A DNA stretch of 64,000 nt from Rhodopseudomonas palustris. Its GTDB lineage: Bacteria > Pseudomonadota > Alphaproteobacteria > Rhizobiales > Xanthobacteraceae. This document shows, piece by piece, positions 44,775 through 51,029 of the stretch. The stretch spans positions 4,526,001-4,590,000 of the forward strand of contig NZ_CP019966.1 of NCBI RefSeq assembly GCF_003031265.1. Direction: 5' to 3'. Numbering within the stretch: the stretch's first letter is position 1; the number at the start of each line of letters is the position of its first letter. Both the position numbers and the translations under genes were made by a program. A model generated the notes under the pieces. That model was not told where the DNA came from. It did not search any database and saw only the letters and a list, made by a program, of their open reading frames with translations.

Positions 44775-44975
44775 ATGGATTGGAACCGCGTTGAAGGTAA
44801 CTGGAAGCAGTTCAAGGGCAACGTCAAAGAGAAGTGGGGCAAGCTCACCGACGACGATCTCAACGTGATCGAAGGTCGCCGCGACCAGCTCGAAGGCAAG
44901 CTGCAGGAGCGCTACGGCTACGCCAAGGACCAAGTCCGCAAAGACGTCGACGACTGGTTCTCGACCCTGAAGTGA
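44775..44975 (+). CDS. CsbD-family stress protein
   Basis: 66 residues: MDWNRVEGNWKQFKGNVKEK, WGKLTDDDLNVIEGRRDQLE, GKLQERYGYAKDQVRKDVDD W. This is the CsbD/YjbJ pattern, small abundant helical proteins induced by stress (CsbD is a sigma-B gene in Bacillus). GGAGGACAGG precedes the ATG. A perfect EcfG promoter lies directly upstream, so it is a likely target of the PhyR-NepR-EcfG system encoded 5 kb away. A terminator follows, single-gene unit. Confidence 0.92.
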   Translation: MDWNRVEGNWKQFKGNVKEKWGKLTDDDLNVIEGRRDQLEGKLQERYGYAKDQVRKDVDDWFSTLK

Positions 44976-45000
44976 TCGACATCACAGCTCGACATGCAGA

Positions 45001-45024
45001 GCCCCGGCGAGAGCCGGGGCTTTT
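45001..45024 (+). terminator. Intrinsic terminator after csbD
   Basis: GCCCCGGC/GCCGGGGC with a 4-base loop, then TTTT, 25 bases past the csbD stop. Confidence 0.9.
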
Positions 45025-45084
45025 CGCTTGTCGGCACTATCGGAATGACTGACGACGGGTCTGCTTTGCGGCGACCAAAGAAAA

Positions 45085-45104
45085 GGCCGGGCGATGGCCC
45101 GGCC
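45085..45104 (-). terminator. Intrinsic terminator after the small two-helix membrane protein gene
   Basis: GGCCGGGC/GCCCGGCC with a 4-base loop; on the minus strand TTTTCTTT follows. It lies 11 bases past the stop of the gene at 45116-45277. Confidence 0.85.
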
Positions 45105-45115
45105 GGATTGCTGGC

Positions 45116-45277
45116 TTAGAACACCGCCAGATATTTCAACAGCGATACGACGCCGATGATGATGACGATGATCCGTGCGATCTGTTTGGCGCGGCCGTCC
45201 ATCGGCAGCATGTTGATCAGATACAGCACCAAAATGACGACGAGAAATGTAATCAGAATTCCGATCAGAATGCTCAT
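45116..45277 (-). CDS. Small two-helix inner-membrane protein (Thivi_2564-like)
   Basis: 53 residues: MSILIGILITFLVVILVLYL (first helix), a short cytosolic or periplasmic loop NMLPMDGRAKQIAR, then IIVIIIGVVSLLKYLAVF (second helix). Pairs of helices around an N-M-x-PMD motif match a family of short membrane proteins of unknown function. A good ribosome binding site (GGAGCTAGGAAG) and a terminator support it as a real gene, although it is below usual length limits. Confidence 0.72.
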   Translation of the reverse strand: MSILIGILITFLVVILVLYLINMLPMDGRAKQIARIIVIIIGVVSLLKYLAVF

Positions 45278-45420
45278 CTTCCTAGCTCCAACCCGCGGTC
45301 GCGCCGCACCGGATCAATCGCCAAGACGCTGATCAGTTCCAAGTTCGGAACTATCGTAACTTCCCATGAGAAATAGCGCGTGACAGACGCGCGGCTTCCC
45401 AACTGTTCGCAGCCGAGGGA

Positions 45421-46086
45421 TTAGTCCTGGGCCAGCACCGGGACCTTGGAATAGCCGGCGCGGACGTGATCGGCGCCAGAGGCCGGGGCGAGCGCCACCT
45501 TGCCGTCGTTGCCGGAGGCGTTACGGGCCGCGACCATTAGGCCGTCCTTGCCGGCGATGATGTCGCCCTTGCGCACCGTCGGATCGTCCTCGATCGGGAT
45601 CTTAGCGAGGCCGAACTGGTCCTTGCCGTTGCAGGTGCAACCGGCGACGATCTCGGTGCGGAATTTAAACGCGTTCGGCAACTCGGAATACGGCTTGCCG
45701 CTGGACGTGCGGGCGTTCTCGATCGACGAGCCGTACACCACCTTGGTGTCGCTCGACGGACAGAAGCTGTTGCATGTTTCGGCCTTGGTATCGCCCCCGC
45801 TGGACGAGATGGGGAAATAACGCCCGTCGCAGCTTCGGACGCAATACGCCTGCCCGCCGGTCGAATAGGTGCGCGCGCTCGGACGCGAGACGCGCTCCCG
45901 CGTATCGCGGCCATACCCGTCATCCGCAAACGGCAGCGCCGGCATCCGCGGTTGATAGCGCGGTGCCTGGAAACCGCCGAACAGCGCCTGAAAGAAATCC
46001 TGCGCATGCGCCGGGGGCGTCGCCACGGTCACAGCCGCAAGTGCCGCGGCACCGATTCCGATGTGGCGTGAGGTGAGCTTGCGCAT
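45421..46086 (-). CDS. DUF2865 exported protein
   Basis: 221 residues. A signal peptide ends near residue 29 (PPAHAQD). The DUF2865 core carries four conserved cysteines: GGQAYCVRSCDGRYFPISSS and AETCNSFCPSSDTKVVYGSS, followed by a fifth and sixth in EIVAGCTCNGKDQFGLAK. It is almost only found in Bradyrhizobium-like bacteria and presumably forms disulfides in the periplasm. Function unknown. It lies 22 bases downstream of the LD-transpeptidase gene stop, on the same strand, and may be co-transcribed. Confidence 0.85.
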   Translation of the reverse strand: MRKLTSRHIGIGAAALAAVTVATPPAHAQDFFQALFGGFQAPRYQPRMPALPFADDGYGRDTRERVSRPSARTYSTGGQAYCVRSCDGRYFPISSSGGDTKAETCNSFCPSSDTKVVYGSSIENARTSSGKPYSELPNAFKFRTEIVAGCTCNGKDQFGLAKIPIEDDPTVRKGDIIAGKDGLMVAARNASGNDGKVALAPASGADHVRAGYSKVPVLAQD

Positions 46087-46108
46087 GACGGTCTCCGGCT
46101 GTCTGGCG

Positions 46109-46885
46109 TTAGTCGATCGACGAGGCTGAGATGTTCATGGCCTGCCGGCCCGGCCGCGGGGTCGCGCGCGCTTCGATCGGATGCGAGCCCGACTTCGGCA
46201 GCACCACGACGCGGGTCCCGATCCCGGTCCGGCTGAACAGATCCTCAACGTCCTCATTTGTGAGCCGGATGCAGCCCGAGGAGACGAACTTGCCGATCGT
46301 CGACGGATCATTGGTGCCGTGGATGCGGTACGCGGTGGAGCCAAGATACATCGCCCGCGCACCGAGCGGGTTGCCCGGGCCGCCGGCCATAAAGCGCGGC
46401 AGATAGGGCTGGCGCGCAATCATCTCCGCCGGCGGCCGCCAGTCCGGCCACTCGGCCTTGCGGGTGATGGTCTGGACGCCGGCCCAGGTGAAGCCTTCGC
46501 GGCCGACGCCGACGCCATAGCGGATCGCCCGACCGCCGCCGAGCACGTAATACAAATAGGTGTTCGAGGTATCGATCACGATGGTACCGGCAGGCTCTTT
46601 GCTCGGATAGCTCACCACCGTCCGGCGCAACCGGTCGGGAAGCTGCGCGTCCTCGTTCGCGTCGACCGCAACATCGTTATCGGCGGGTTCGGACGGCGCA
46701 ATCACCGCCTCGTCGGACTCGAACGGCGCAAACTGCGGCGGCTGCGCCGCATAGCCGAGCGCCTGGGCGGCGGCCGGAGTTGCCGGCAGTGCAAGCGCGA
46801 GCAAAAGCGCAGCACCGGTCGCCGCCACCGAATTGAACGCGCGTCCCCGCTGCGGGACGCATGCAGACAGCATCGTGGTGATCAT
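46109..46885 (-). CDS. LD-transpeptidase (YkuD/ErfK type)
   Basis: 258 residues. A long N-terminus with a signal peptide (LLLALALPATPAAAQA near residue 40), an acidic Pro-rich linker, then the YkuD domain: TIVIDTSNTYLYYVLGGGRA, VGVGREGFTWAGVQTITRKA, and the active site HGTNDPSTIGKFVSSGCIRL with the nucleophile Cys. It would cross-link peptidoglycan or attach proteins to it. Start M1 at 46885 or M5 at 46873. An EcfG-type promoter lies 49-74 bases upstream, so the enzyme may belong to the general stress regulon. The DUF2865 gene follows. Confidence 0.88.
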   Translation of the reverse strand: MITTMLSACVPQRGRAFNSVAATGAALLLALALPATPAAAQALGYAAQPPQFAPFESDEAVIAPSEPADNDVAVDANEDAQLPDRLRRTVVSYPSKEPAGTIVIDTSNTYLYYVLGGGRAIRYGVGVGREGFTWAGVQTITRKAEWPDWRPPAEMIARQPYLPRFMAGGPGNPLGARAMYLGSTAYRIHGTNDPSTIGKFVSSGCIRLTNEDVEDLFSRTGIGTRVVVLPKSGSHPIEARATPRPGRQAMNISASSID

Positions 46886-46933
46886 GGAAAGTCCCCGCTG
46901 TTAGTTGCGACGTCCGTTCGGCGTCGGCGAGAG

Positions 46934-46959
46934 AACGCGGTCGCGCTCCAGTCCGTTCC
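46934..46959 (-). promoter_or_regulatory. EcfG-type promoter of the LD-transpeptidase gene
   Basis: On the minus strand GGAAC (46959-46955), 17 bases, CGTT (46937-46934). Both halves match the consensus perfectly and the spacing is one of the two accepted. The -10 is 49 bases before the ATG at 46885. Confidence 0.7.
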
Positions 46960-46980
46960 CGCACCTGGCTCAAGCGATGC

Positions 46981-48219
46981 GTGAAGGCGTCCGCAGCGAG
47001 CCCGGAACCTTCTTGGTCGATCGTCGTTGCACGCAGCGGCAGTCTTCGATGGTTGCGCCGTCATCCGGCCCGCTCGCCGTCGACTTCCACGTCTCCACAC
47101 ATAACTCAGACGCTGGGTGGTCCATTGCGCGTACTTCCCGCCGAGCCTGCCGGCACGCCGCTTCCCGACAGCAAGGACGAGCGGCCGCCGCTGATCCGGC
47201 GCACCGAAGTCGTTGCGCTCGCTTTAGTCGCCCTGCTGGTGATCCTGTTGGTAGGCCTGCTCTACGTCGGAAAGCCATTCTTTTTGCCGATGGTCACCGC
47301 CTTCGTGGTCGGCACCATGGTGTCGCCGGCGGCGAGCTTCCTGGAGCGCTTCCGGATTCCCCGCGCGGTCAGCGCGGTGCTGATCGTGGCGCTGGGGCTC
47401 GGCACAGTCACGTTCATGATCGGGCTGATCTCGGCTCCGCTGATCGAGTGGAGCAGCCGGATTCCCGAGGTCGGCTCCCTGCTGCGCGAAAAGCTGCACG
47501 TGCTCGATCGCCCGCTGCAGATGTGGCGGCAGATCCAAAGCTCGTTGAGTGGCTCCGAGAGCCTGCCGCAGAGCTCGGTGCAAATGCCGAAGATCGACTG
47601 GGTGTTCGAATTCCTGTCCCCGACCCTGACCGAACTCCTGCTGTTTCTGGTGATGCTGGTGCTGTTTGTGGCGAGTTGGAAGGATCTTCGCCGATCGCTG
47701 GTGATGGTGTTCGCCGGCCGCGATGCCCGGCTGCGGACGCTGCGTATCCTCAACGAGATCGAAGGCAGCCTCGGCGCCTATCTGCTGACCGTCACCGTCA
47801 TCAACCTATGCTACGGCGCCGCCACCGGCCTGATCTGTGCCGCCGCCGGCATGCCGAACCCGGCCGGCCTTGGGGCGCTGGCGGCGGTGCTGAATTTCAT
47901 CCCGATCATTGGGCCGTTCGTGATGTTCGTGGTGCTCACGGTGGTCGGCATCATCAGCATGCCGACCCTGGGAGCCGGGCTGCTGGCCCCGTTGGGCTTT
48001 ACGCTCCTGACCTTCTTCGAAGGCCACTTCATCACCCCCACCATCATCGGGCGGCGGCTGTCGCTGAACGCGCTGGCGGTGTTCATCACCCTGGCGTTCT
48101 GGACTTGGCTATGGGGGCCGATGGGAAGCTTCCTGGCCTCCCCGCTGTTGATCGTCGGGCTGGTGCTCAAGGAGCATCTGATGCCCGAGGACGTCCCGCA
48201 GCTTCCCGGCGGTGACTGA
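46981..48219 (+). CDS. AI-2E (PerM)-family membrane transporter
   Basis: Up to 412 residues; the first 65 look unlike the family, so translation may begin later, for example at a TTG (47125). After RRTEVVALALVALLVILLVG there are about eight transmembrane segments in the AI-2E order: FLPMVTAFVVGTMVSPAASF, ILNEIEGSLGAYLLTVTVIN, PNPAGLGALAAVLNFIPIIG, and FFEGHFITPTIIGRRLSLNA at the end. Members export small molecules, quorum signals or ions; the substrate is unknown. Divergent from the LD-transpeptidase gene. Confidence 0.83.
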   Translation: MKASAASPEPSWSIVVARSGSLRWLRRHPARSPSTSTSPHITQTLGGPLRVLPAEPAGTPLPDSKDERPPLIRRTEVVALALVALLVILLVGLLYVGKPFFLPMVTAFVVGTMVSPAASFLERFRIPRAVSAVLIVALGLGTVTFMIGLISAPLIEWSSRIPEVGSLLREKLHVLDRPLQMWRQIQSSLSGSESLPQSSVQMPKIDWVFEFLSPTLTELLLFLVMLVLFVASWKDLRRSLVMVFAGRDARLRTLRILNEIEGSLGAYLLTVTVINLCYGAATGLICAAAGMPNPAGLGALAAVLNFIPIIGPFVMFVVLTVVGIISMPTLGAGLLAPLGFTLLTFFEGHFITPTIIGRRLSLNALAVFITLAFWTWLWGPMGSFLASPLLIVGLVLKEHLMPEDVPQLPGGD

Positions 48220-48269
48220 CGTCGGCACGCCGGCCTAACGCCCACTCACCACGCCCCTTCAAACGGAAA

Positions 48270-48290
48270 CATCCGCCCCAGGGGCGGATG
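48270..48290 (-). terminator. Hairpin between AI-2E gene and small exported protein gene
   Basis: CATCCGCCCC/GGGGCGGATG around one base; on the minus strand TTTCCGTTTG follows, 30 bases past the stop of the gene at 48320-48718. Confidence 0.7.
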
Positions 48291-48319
48291 TCGGATGCTC
48301 TGTTGTCTGATGGAAAGCG

Positions 48320-48718
48320 TTACGCGACGCAACGTCCGGGCTGGAGCTGCTTGGCAACCTCGGTAAGTACACTGACCACCGGCTCGCAGGCCACGATCCG
48401 CTTCGGCGCCATCGCCGGCTTGGTGGTGGCCGCGGGCGCTCCGCTCGCCGCTCCGTCGGCCTGCTCCTTGGGGATTCGGACGAGAACCGATTGGCCGATC
48501 AGCGTCACGGCAAAGGTCTGGCCGGGCTGCACATCGCCGCTGATACCAGCACGATCGGCTTTGCCCGAACGGTTGACGTCTTGGGCTGCCGGTGCGGCAA
48601 CGGACGCCTGCTGCATCAGTCCGGCGTGACCGAGGTCTTCGCCGACAGCCAGTTGAGCCGCGCCAAGCGTTCCGGTGATAGCAATGGCGCCCAAAATTCC
48701 CCGCACGATCTGTGACAT
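48320..48718 (-). CDS. Small exported protein of unknown function
   Basis: 132 residues. The N-terminus MSQIVRGILGAIAITGTLGA is a signal peptide (a longer in-frame start at 48799 would destroy this). The rest contains SGDVQPGQTFAVTLIGQSVL VRIPKEQ, a possible small beta unit, and a Cys pair at the end (RIVACEPVVSVLTEV... RCV) that may form a disulfide. An AT/Ala-Pro linker separates them. I do not recognise the family. ATG at 48718 lies after a weak purine stretch (GGCAAGATACC). Confidence 0.6.
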   Translation of the reverse strand: MSQIVRGILGAIAITGTLGAAQLAVGEDLGHAGLMQQASVAAPAAQDVNRSGKADRAGISGDVQPGQTFAVTLIGQSVLVRIPKEQADGAASGAPAATTKPAMAPKRIVACEPVVSVLTEVAKQLQPGRCVA

Positions 48719-48881
48719 GGTATCTTGCCGCTTTGTTGTAGCTGGCGTTATGCCGCTTTTCCCTGTTGCGGCACCGCCAACTATGCGTTCGCGATGCACA
48801 CAATGATTAATCGCGGGAGCGGCAAAGCGGTTCGATAACCATCGATCAACAGAGCGTGTTAACGTTTTTAGCAGTTGACGC

Positions 48882-48906
48882 GGAACGGTTTTTACCTACC
48901 GGCGTT
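48882..48906 (+). promoter_or_regulatory. EcfG-type promoter of the GsrN-like RNA
   Basis: GGAAC (48882-48886), 16 bases, CGTT (48903-48906): a perfect general-stress promoter. No coding gene starts downstream before a strong terminator. Expected transcription start near 48912. Confidence 0.8.
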
Positions 48907-48911
48907 CATCC

Positions 48912-48990
48912 GGCGCCGGTTAAGTCCCCCTGCCCCGAAGCCGGCGATACAGGGCGCGGCTGTGTGATGCCAGCCGCGCCCTGTTTGATT
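48912..48990 (+). ncRNA. Candidate general-stress small RNA, GsrN-like architecture
   Basis: A transcript of about 78 nt is bounded by the perfect EcfG promoter and an intrinsic terminator. Hairpin 1 (48914-48946): CGCCGGTT pairs with AGCCGGCG through 8 pairs including one G-U, and presents a 17-base loop (48922-48938) containing CCCCC and CCCC. Hairpin 2 (48950-48984): 12 perfect pairs CAGGGCGCGGCT/AGCCGCGCCCTG plus one more, 8-base loop, then TTTGATT. The Caulobacter stress sRNA GsrN has an EcfG-type promoter, a 5' C-rich loop that pairs with target mRNAs, and homologues near core GSR genes; the same features are here, beside phyR. There is no plausible ORF inside. Confidence 0.72.
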
Positions 48991-49024
48991 CCCAGCCTCC
49001 GGCACCTCACTCGCAGCAAAGCAA

Positions 49025-49053
49025 AACGCCGCCCGGCAGAGCCGGACGGCGTT
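49025..49053 (-). terminator. Intrinsic terminator after phyR
   Basis: AACGCCGCCCGGC/GCCGGACGGCGTT (one mismatch) with a 3-base loop; on the minus strand TTTTGC follows. About 28 bases past the phyR stop, separating it from the convergent small RNA unit. Confidence 0.8.
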
Positions 49054-49080
49054 GGTCGTTTTCGGCCTATGGCGGAGTGA

Positions 49081-49887
49081 TCAGGAAGCAACCGCGTTGG
49101 GCTTACGGTTGCGCGAGTTGCGCTGAAAGAACAGCGCCTGGCTGGCAACCGCTGAGACCATCGCAGGCTGAAACGGCTTGGATATCAGGAAAGCCGGCTC
49201 CGGACGTTCGCCGGTCAGGAAGCGCTCGGGATAGGCGGTGATGAACACCACCGGCACTTCGAAGGTCCTTAGCAGTTCGTTAACCGCGTCGAGGCCGGAG
49301 CTGCCGTCGGCAAGCTGGATGTCAGCCAGGATCAGGCCCGGTTTCTTCGTCCGTGCCAGCGCGATCGCGTCGGCGTGGGTGCGGGCGACACCGATCACGT
49401 TATGGCCCAAGCCCTTGACCAGGCTCTCGAGATCCATCGCGATGAAGGTCTCGTCCTCGATGATGAGAACGTCGGTGGCGATCTCCTCGGCCATCTCCTT
49501 GCCGGCGGTTTCGACCAACTGACGGACTTCGGTGACCTCGGCCTGCAGTACGAAGGCGACCTCCTCTTCCGAAAAGCCTTCGAGGGACAACAGCAGAAAG
49601 GCTTGGCGGGGGAGCGGAGTGATCGCCGACAGGCGGCGTTCCGACGGCATCGGCAGCGTGCGAACGTCGGATTCGTCGTTCAGGGCGACCGAGTTCCAAA
49701 TTTGGGTAAACAAACGGAAAAGACCGGCCCGAGGACCGTGCCGCTCGTCGAGCAGGGCCGGATCCTGGAGCAGCGCCTCCAGCATGGCGCCTACGTAAGC
49801 GTCGCCGGAGGTCTGGCTACCGGTCAGCGCGCGCGCATAGCGGCGCAGCAAGGGCAAATGCTCTGCAACAACCTGTGATCTCGACAT
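49081..49887 (-). CDS. phyR: Anti-anti-sigma response regulator PhyR
   Basis: 268 residues. N-terminal sigma-like domain (about 1-130): MSRSQVVAEHLPLLRRYARA, SQTSGDAYVGAMLEALLQDP, and region-4-like TPLPRQAFLLLSLEGFSEEE VAFVLQ. C-terminal receiver (about 140-255): VLIIEDETFIAMDLESLVKG, phospho-Asp in LILADIQLADGSSGLDAV, VVFITAYPE and LISKPFQPAM. On phosphorylation the sigma-like part binds NepR, freeing EcfG. ATG at 49887 with GGAGTGGGG upstream. Divergent from nepR-ecfG, with a near-consensus EcfG promoter between, so the module probably feeds back on itself. Confidence 0.96.
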   Translation of the reverse strand: MSRSQVVAEHLPLLRRYARALTGSQTSGDAYVGAMLEALLQDPALLDERHGPRAGLFRLFTQIWNSVALNDESDVRTLPMPSERRLSAITPLPRQAFLLLSLEGFSEEEVAFVLQAEVTEVRQLVETAGKEMAEEIATDVLIIEDETFIAMDLESLVKGLGHNVIGVARTHADAIALARTKKPGLILADIQLADGSSGLDAVNELLRTFEVPVVFITAYPERFLTGERPEPAFLISKPFQPAMVSAVASQALFFQRNSRNRKPNAVAS

Positions 49888-49948
49888 CCCCACTCCATCA
49901 GTCATTCGGCCATCGCCAGCGGCGGGCCGGCACCTCTGCGAGGGCAAC

Positions 49949-49973
49949 TACGCCCGAGCGGGGCAAAAGTTCC
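49949..49973 (-). promoter_or_regulatory. Near-consensus EcfG promoter of phyR
   Basis: Minus strand GGAAC (49973-49969), 16 bases, CGTA (49952-49949); one mismatch in the -10. Its -35 faces that of the nepR promoter across a short symmetric GTTCC-N10-GGAAC arrangement. Confidence 0.65.
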
Positions 49974-49983
49974 ATTCCCGTGT

Positions 49984-50008
49984 GGAACTTTCATGCCGGG
50001 ATCGCATT
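49984..50008 (+). promoter_or_regulatory. Near-consensus EcfG promoter of nepR-ecfG
   Basis: GGAAC (49984-49988), 16 bases, CATT (50005-50008); one mismatch in the -10. It would start the nepR-ecfG mRNA near 50014. Confidence 0.6.
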
Positions 50009-50088
50009 AGGGTCCCGTGAACGGCGACAGATCAAGAAAACCCTCGAAGTTCAGGGGACTTGACCATGGGGAAAACATTGGATCAGTC

Positions 50089-50322
50089 ATGCAAGAATTC
50101 AAGGCTCAAACCATGAAGAAGTCGGCTCCAGGCACTAAGGGAGGTCTCAACGCCGAAATCCAGGCCCGGATCGGACATCAATTGCGCGCGATGTACGACG
50201 ACGTGGTCCGGCAAGGCGTTCCTGATCGGTTCGCGGAGCTGATCAAGAAGCTCGACGATCCGCAGCAGGCGGCCGAAGCGGCCAATGCCTCGGACTCGAC
50301 CGCGACCGAAGGGAGGGACTAA
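50089..50322 (+). CDS. nepR: Anti-sigma factor NepR
   Basis: 77 residues from ATG 50089, or 69 from ATG 50113. The NepR core is GLNAEIQARIGHQLRAMYDD then VVRQGVPDRFAELIKKLDD, two helices that clamp sigma regions 2 and 4 of EcfG. The C-terminal tail is acidic Ala/Ser/Thr. Without stress NepR holds EcfG; phosphorylated PhyR removes it. A 16-codon open frame starts upstream at ATG 50066 after AGGGGA and ends overlapping ATG 50113 (ATGA), which may affect translation. The stop overlaps the ecfG ATG by one base (TAATG). Confidence 0.93.
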   Translation: MQEFKAQTMKKSAPGTKGGLNAEIQARIGHQLRAMYDDVVRQGVPDRFAELIKKLDDPQQAAEAANASDSTATEGRD

Positions 50323-50867
50323 TGCCTCTCACCGATTCCCTTCGTGACGACATTCTCGCCGCCGTGCCGAGCCTGCGCGCGTTCGCTATCTCGCTGAGCG
50401 GCAACGCCGATCGTGCTGACGACTTGGTCCAGGAAACCCTGCTGCGAGCGCTCGCCAACATCGACTCGTTTCAGCCGGGCTCGAACCTGCCCGCGTGGTT
50501 GTTCACGATCCTTCGCAACCTGTTCCGCTCCGACTATCGCAAGCGGCGCCGGGAGGTCGAAGACGCCGATGGCAGCTATGCCAAGACCCTGAAGTCGCAA
50601 CCGGGACAGACCGCGCATCTCGAGTTCGAGGAATTCCGCGCCGCCCTCGACAAGCTGCCGCAGGACCAACGTGAAGCGCTCATCCTGGTTGGAGCCTCCG
50701 GGTTTTCCTACGAGGACGCCGCGGCGATCTGCGGTTGTGCGGTCGGCACCATCAAGAGCCGCGTCAACCGAGCCCGGTCGAAGCTTAGTGCGCTGCTCTA
50801 TGTCGACGGTGCTGAAGACTTCGGACCCGACGACACCGTCCGTGCCGTGATTGGCGGCAACGGCTGA
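50322..50867 (+). CDS. ecfG: General stress response sigma factor EcfG
   Basis: 181 residues, ECF sigma factor of the EcfG group (ECF15). Region 2 includes ISLSGNADRADDLVQETLLR, ALANIDSFQPGSNLPAWLFT and NLFRSDYRKRRRE; region 4 includes ALDKLPQDQREALILVGASG, FSYEDAAAICGCAVGTIKSR and VNRARSKLS. It directs RNA polymerase to GGAAC-N16/17-CGTT promoters, several of which occur in this window. Translationally coupled to nepR. AGGGAGGG lies upstream of the ATG. A perfect 11-base hairpin follows before the convergent kinase gene. Confidence 0.97.
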   Translation: MPLTDSLRDDILAAVPSLRAFAISLSGNADRADDLVQETLLRALANIDSFQPGSNLPAWLFTILRNLFRSDYRKRRREVEDADGSYAKTLKSQPGQTAHLEFEEFRAALDKLPQDQREALILVGASGFSYEDAAAICGCAVGTIKSRVNRARSKLSALLYVDGAEDFGPDDTVRAVIGGNG

Positions 50868-50982
50868 TCCACCGCCGACCCGGCGGGGATCGCTCGATCC
50901 AATGACGCATCGAGCGATCTCTGGCGCCGGTATCACTCCCCAAACACGATCCATGCGGGGCGCCCCCTCGCGAACAGACCGA

Positions 50983-51011
50983 GATCTGGCCGAGCATGCT
51001 TCGGCCAGATC
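50983..51011. terminator. Hairpin between ecfG and the HWE kinase gene
   Basis: GATCTGGCCGA/TCGGCCAGATC, 11 perfect pairs with a 7-base loop, between convergent genes. T-rich on the plus strand only weakly (CGGCTGTTTGCG); may act in both directions. Confidence 0.6.
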
Positions 51012-51029
51012 CGGCTGTTTGCGTGCGAA

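Noticed and set aside
45278..45420. GGAAC-N16-GATT on the minus strand before the small two-helix membrane protein gene, as an EcfG promoter.
   Set aside because: The -10 half has two mismatches of four, so I do not count it, though the neighbourhood makes it worth keeping in mind.
48856..49080. A 74-codon plus-strand frame over the small RNA region.
   Set aside because: Its start lies upstream of the EcfG promoter and its frame crosses the promoter, both hairpins and the phyR terminator. There is no ribosome binding site or recognisable sequence.
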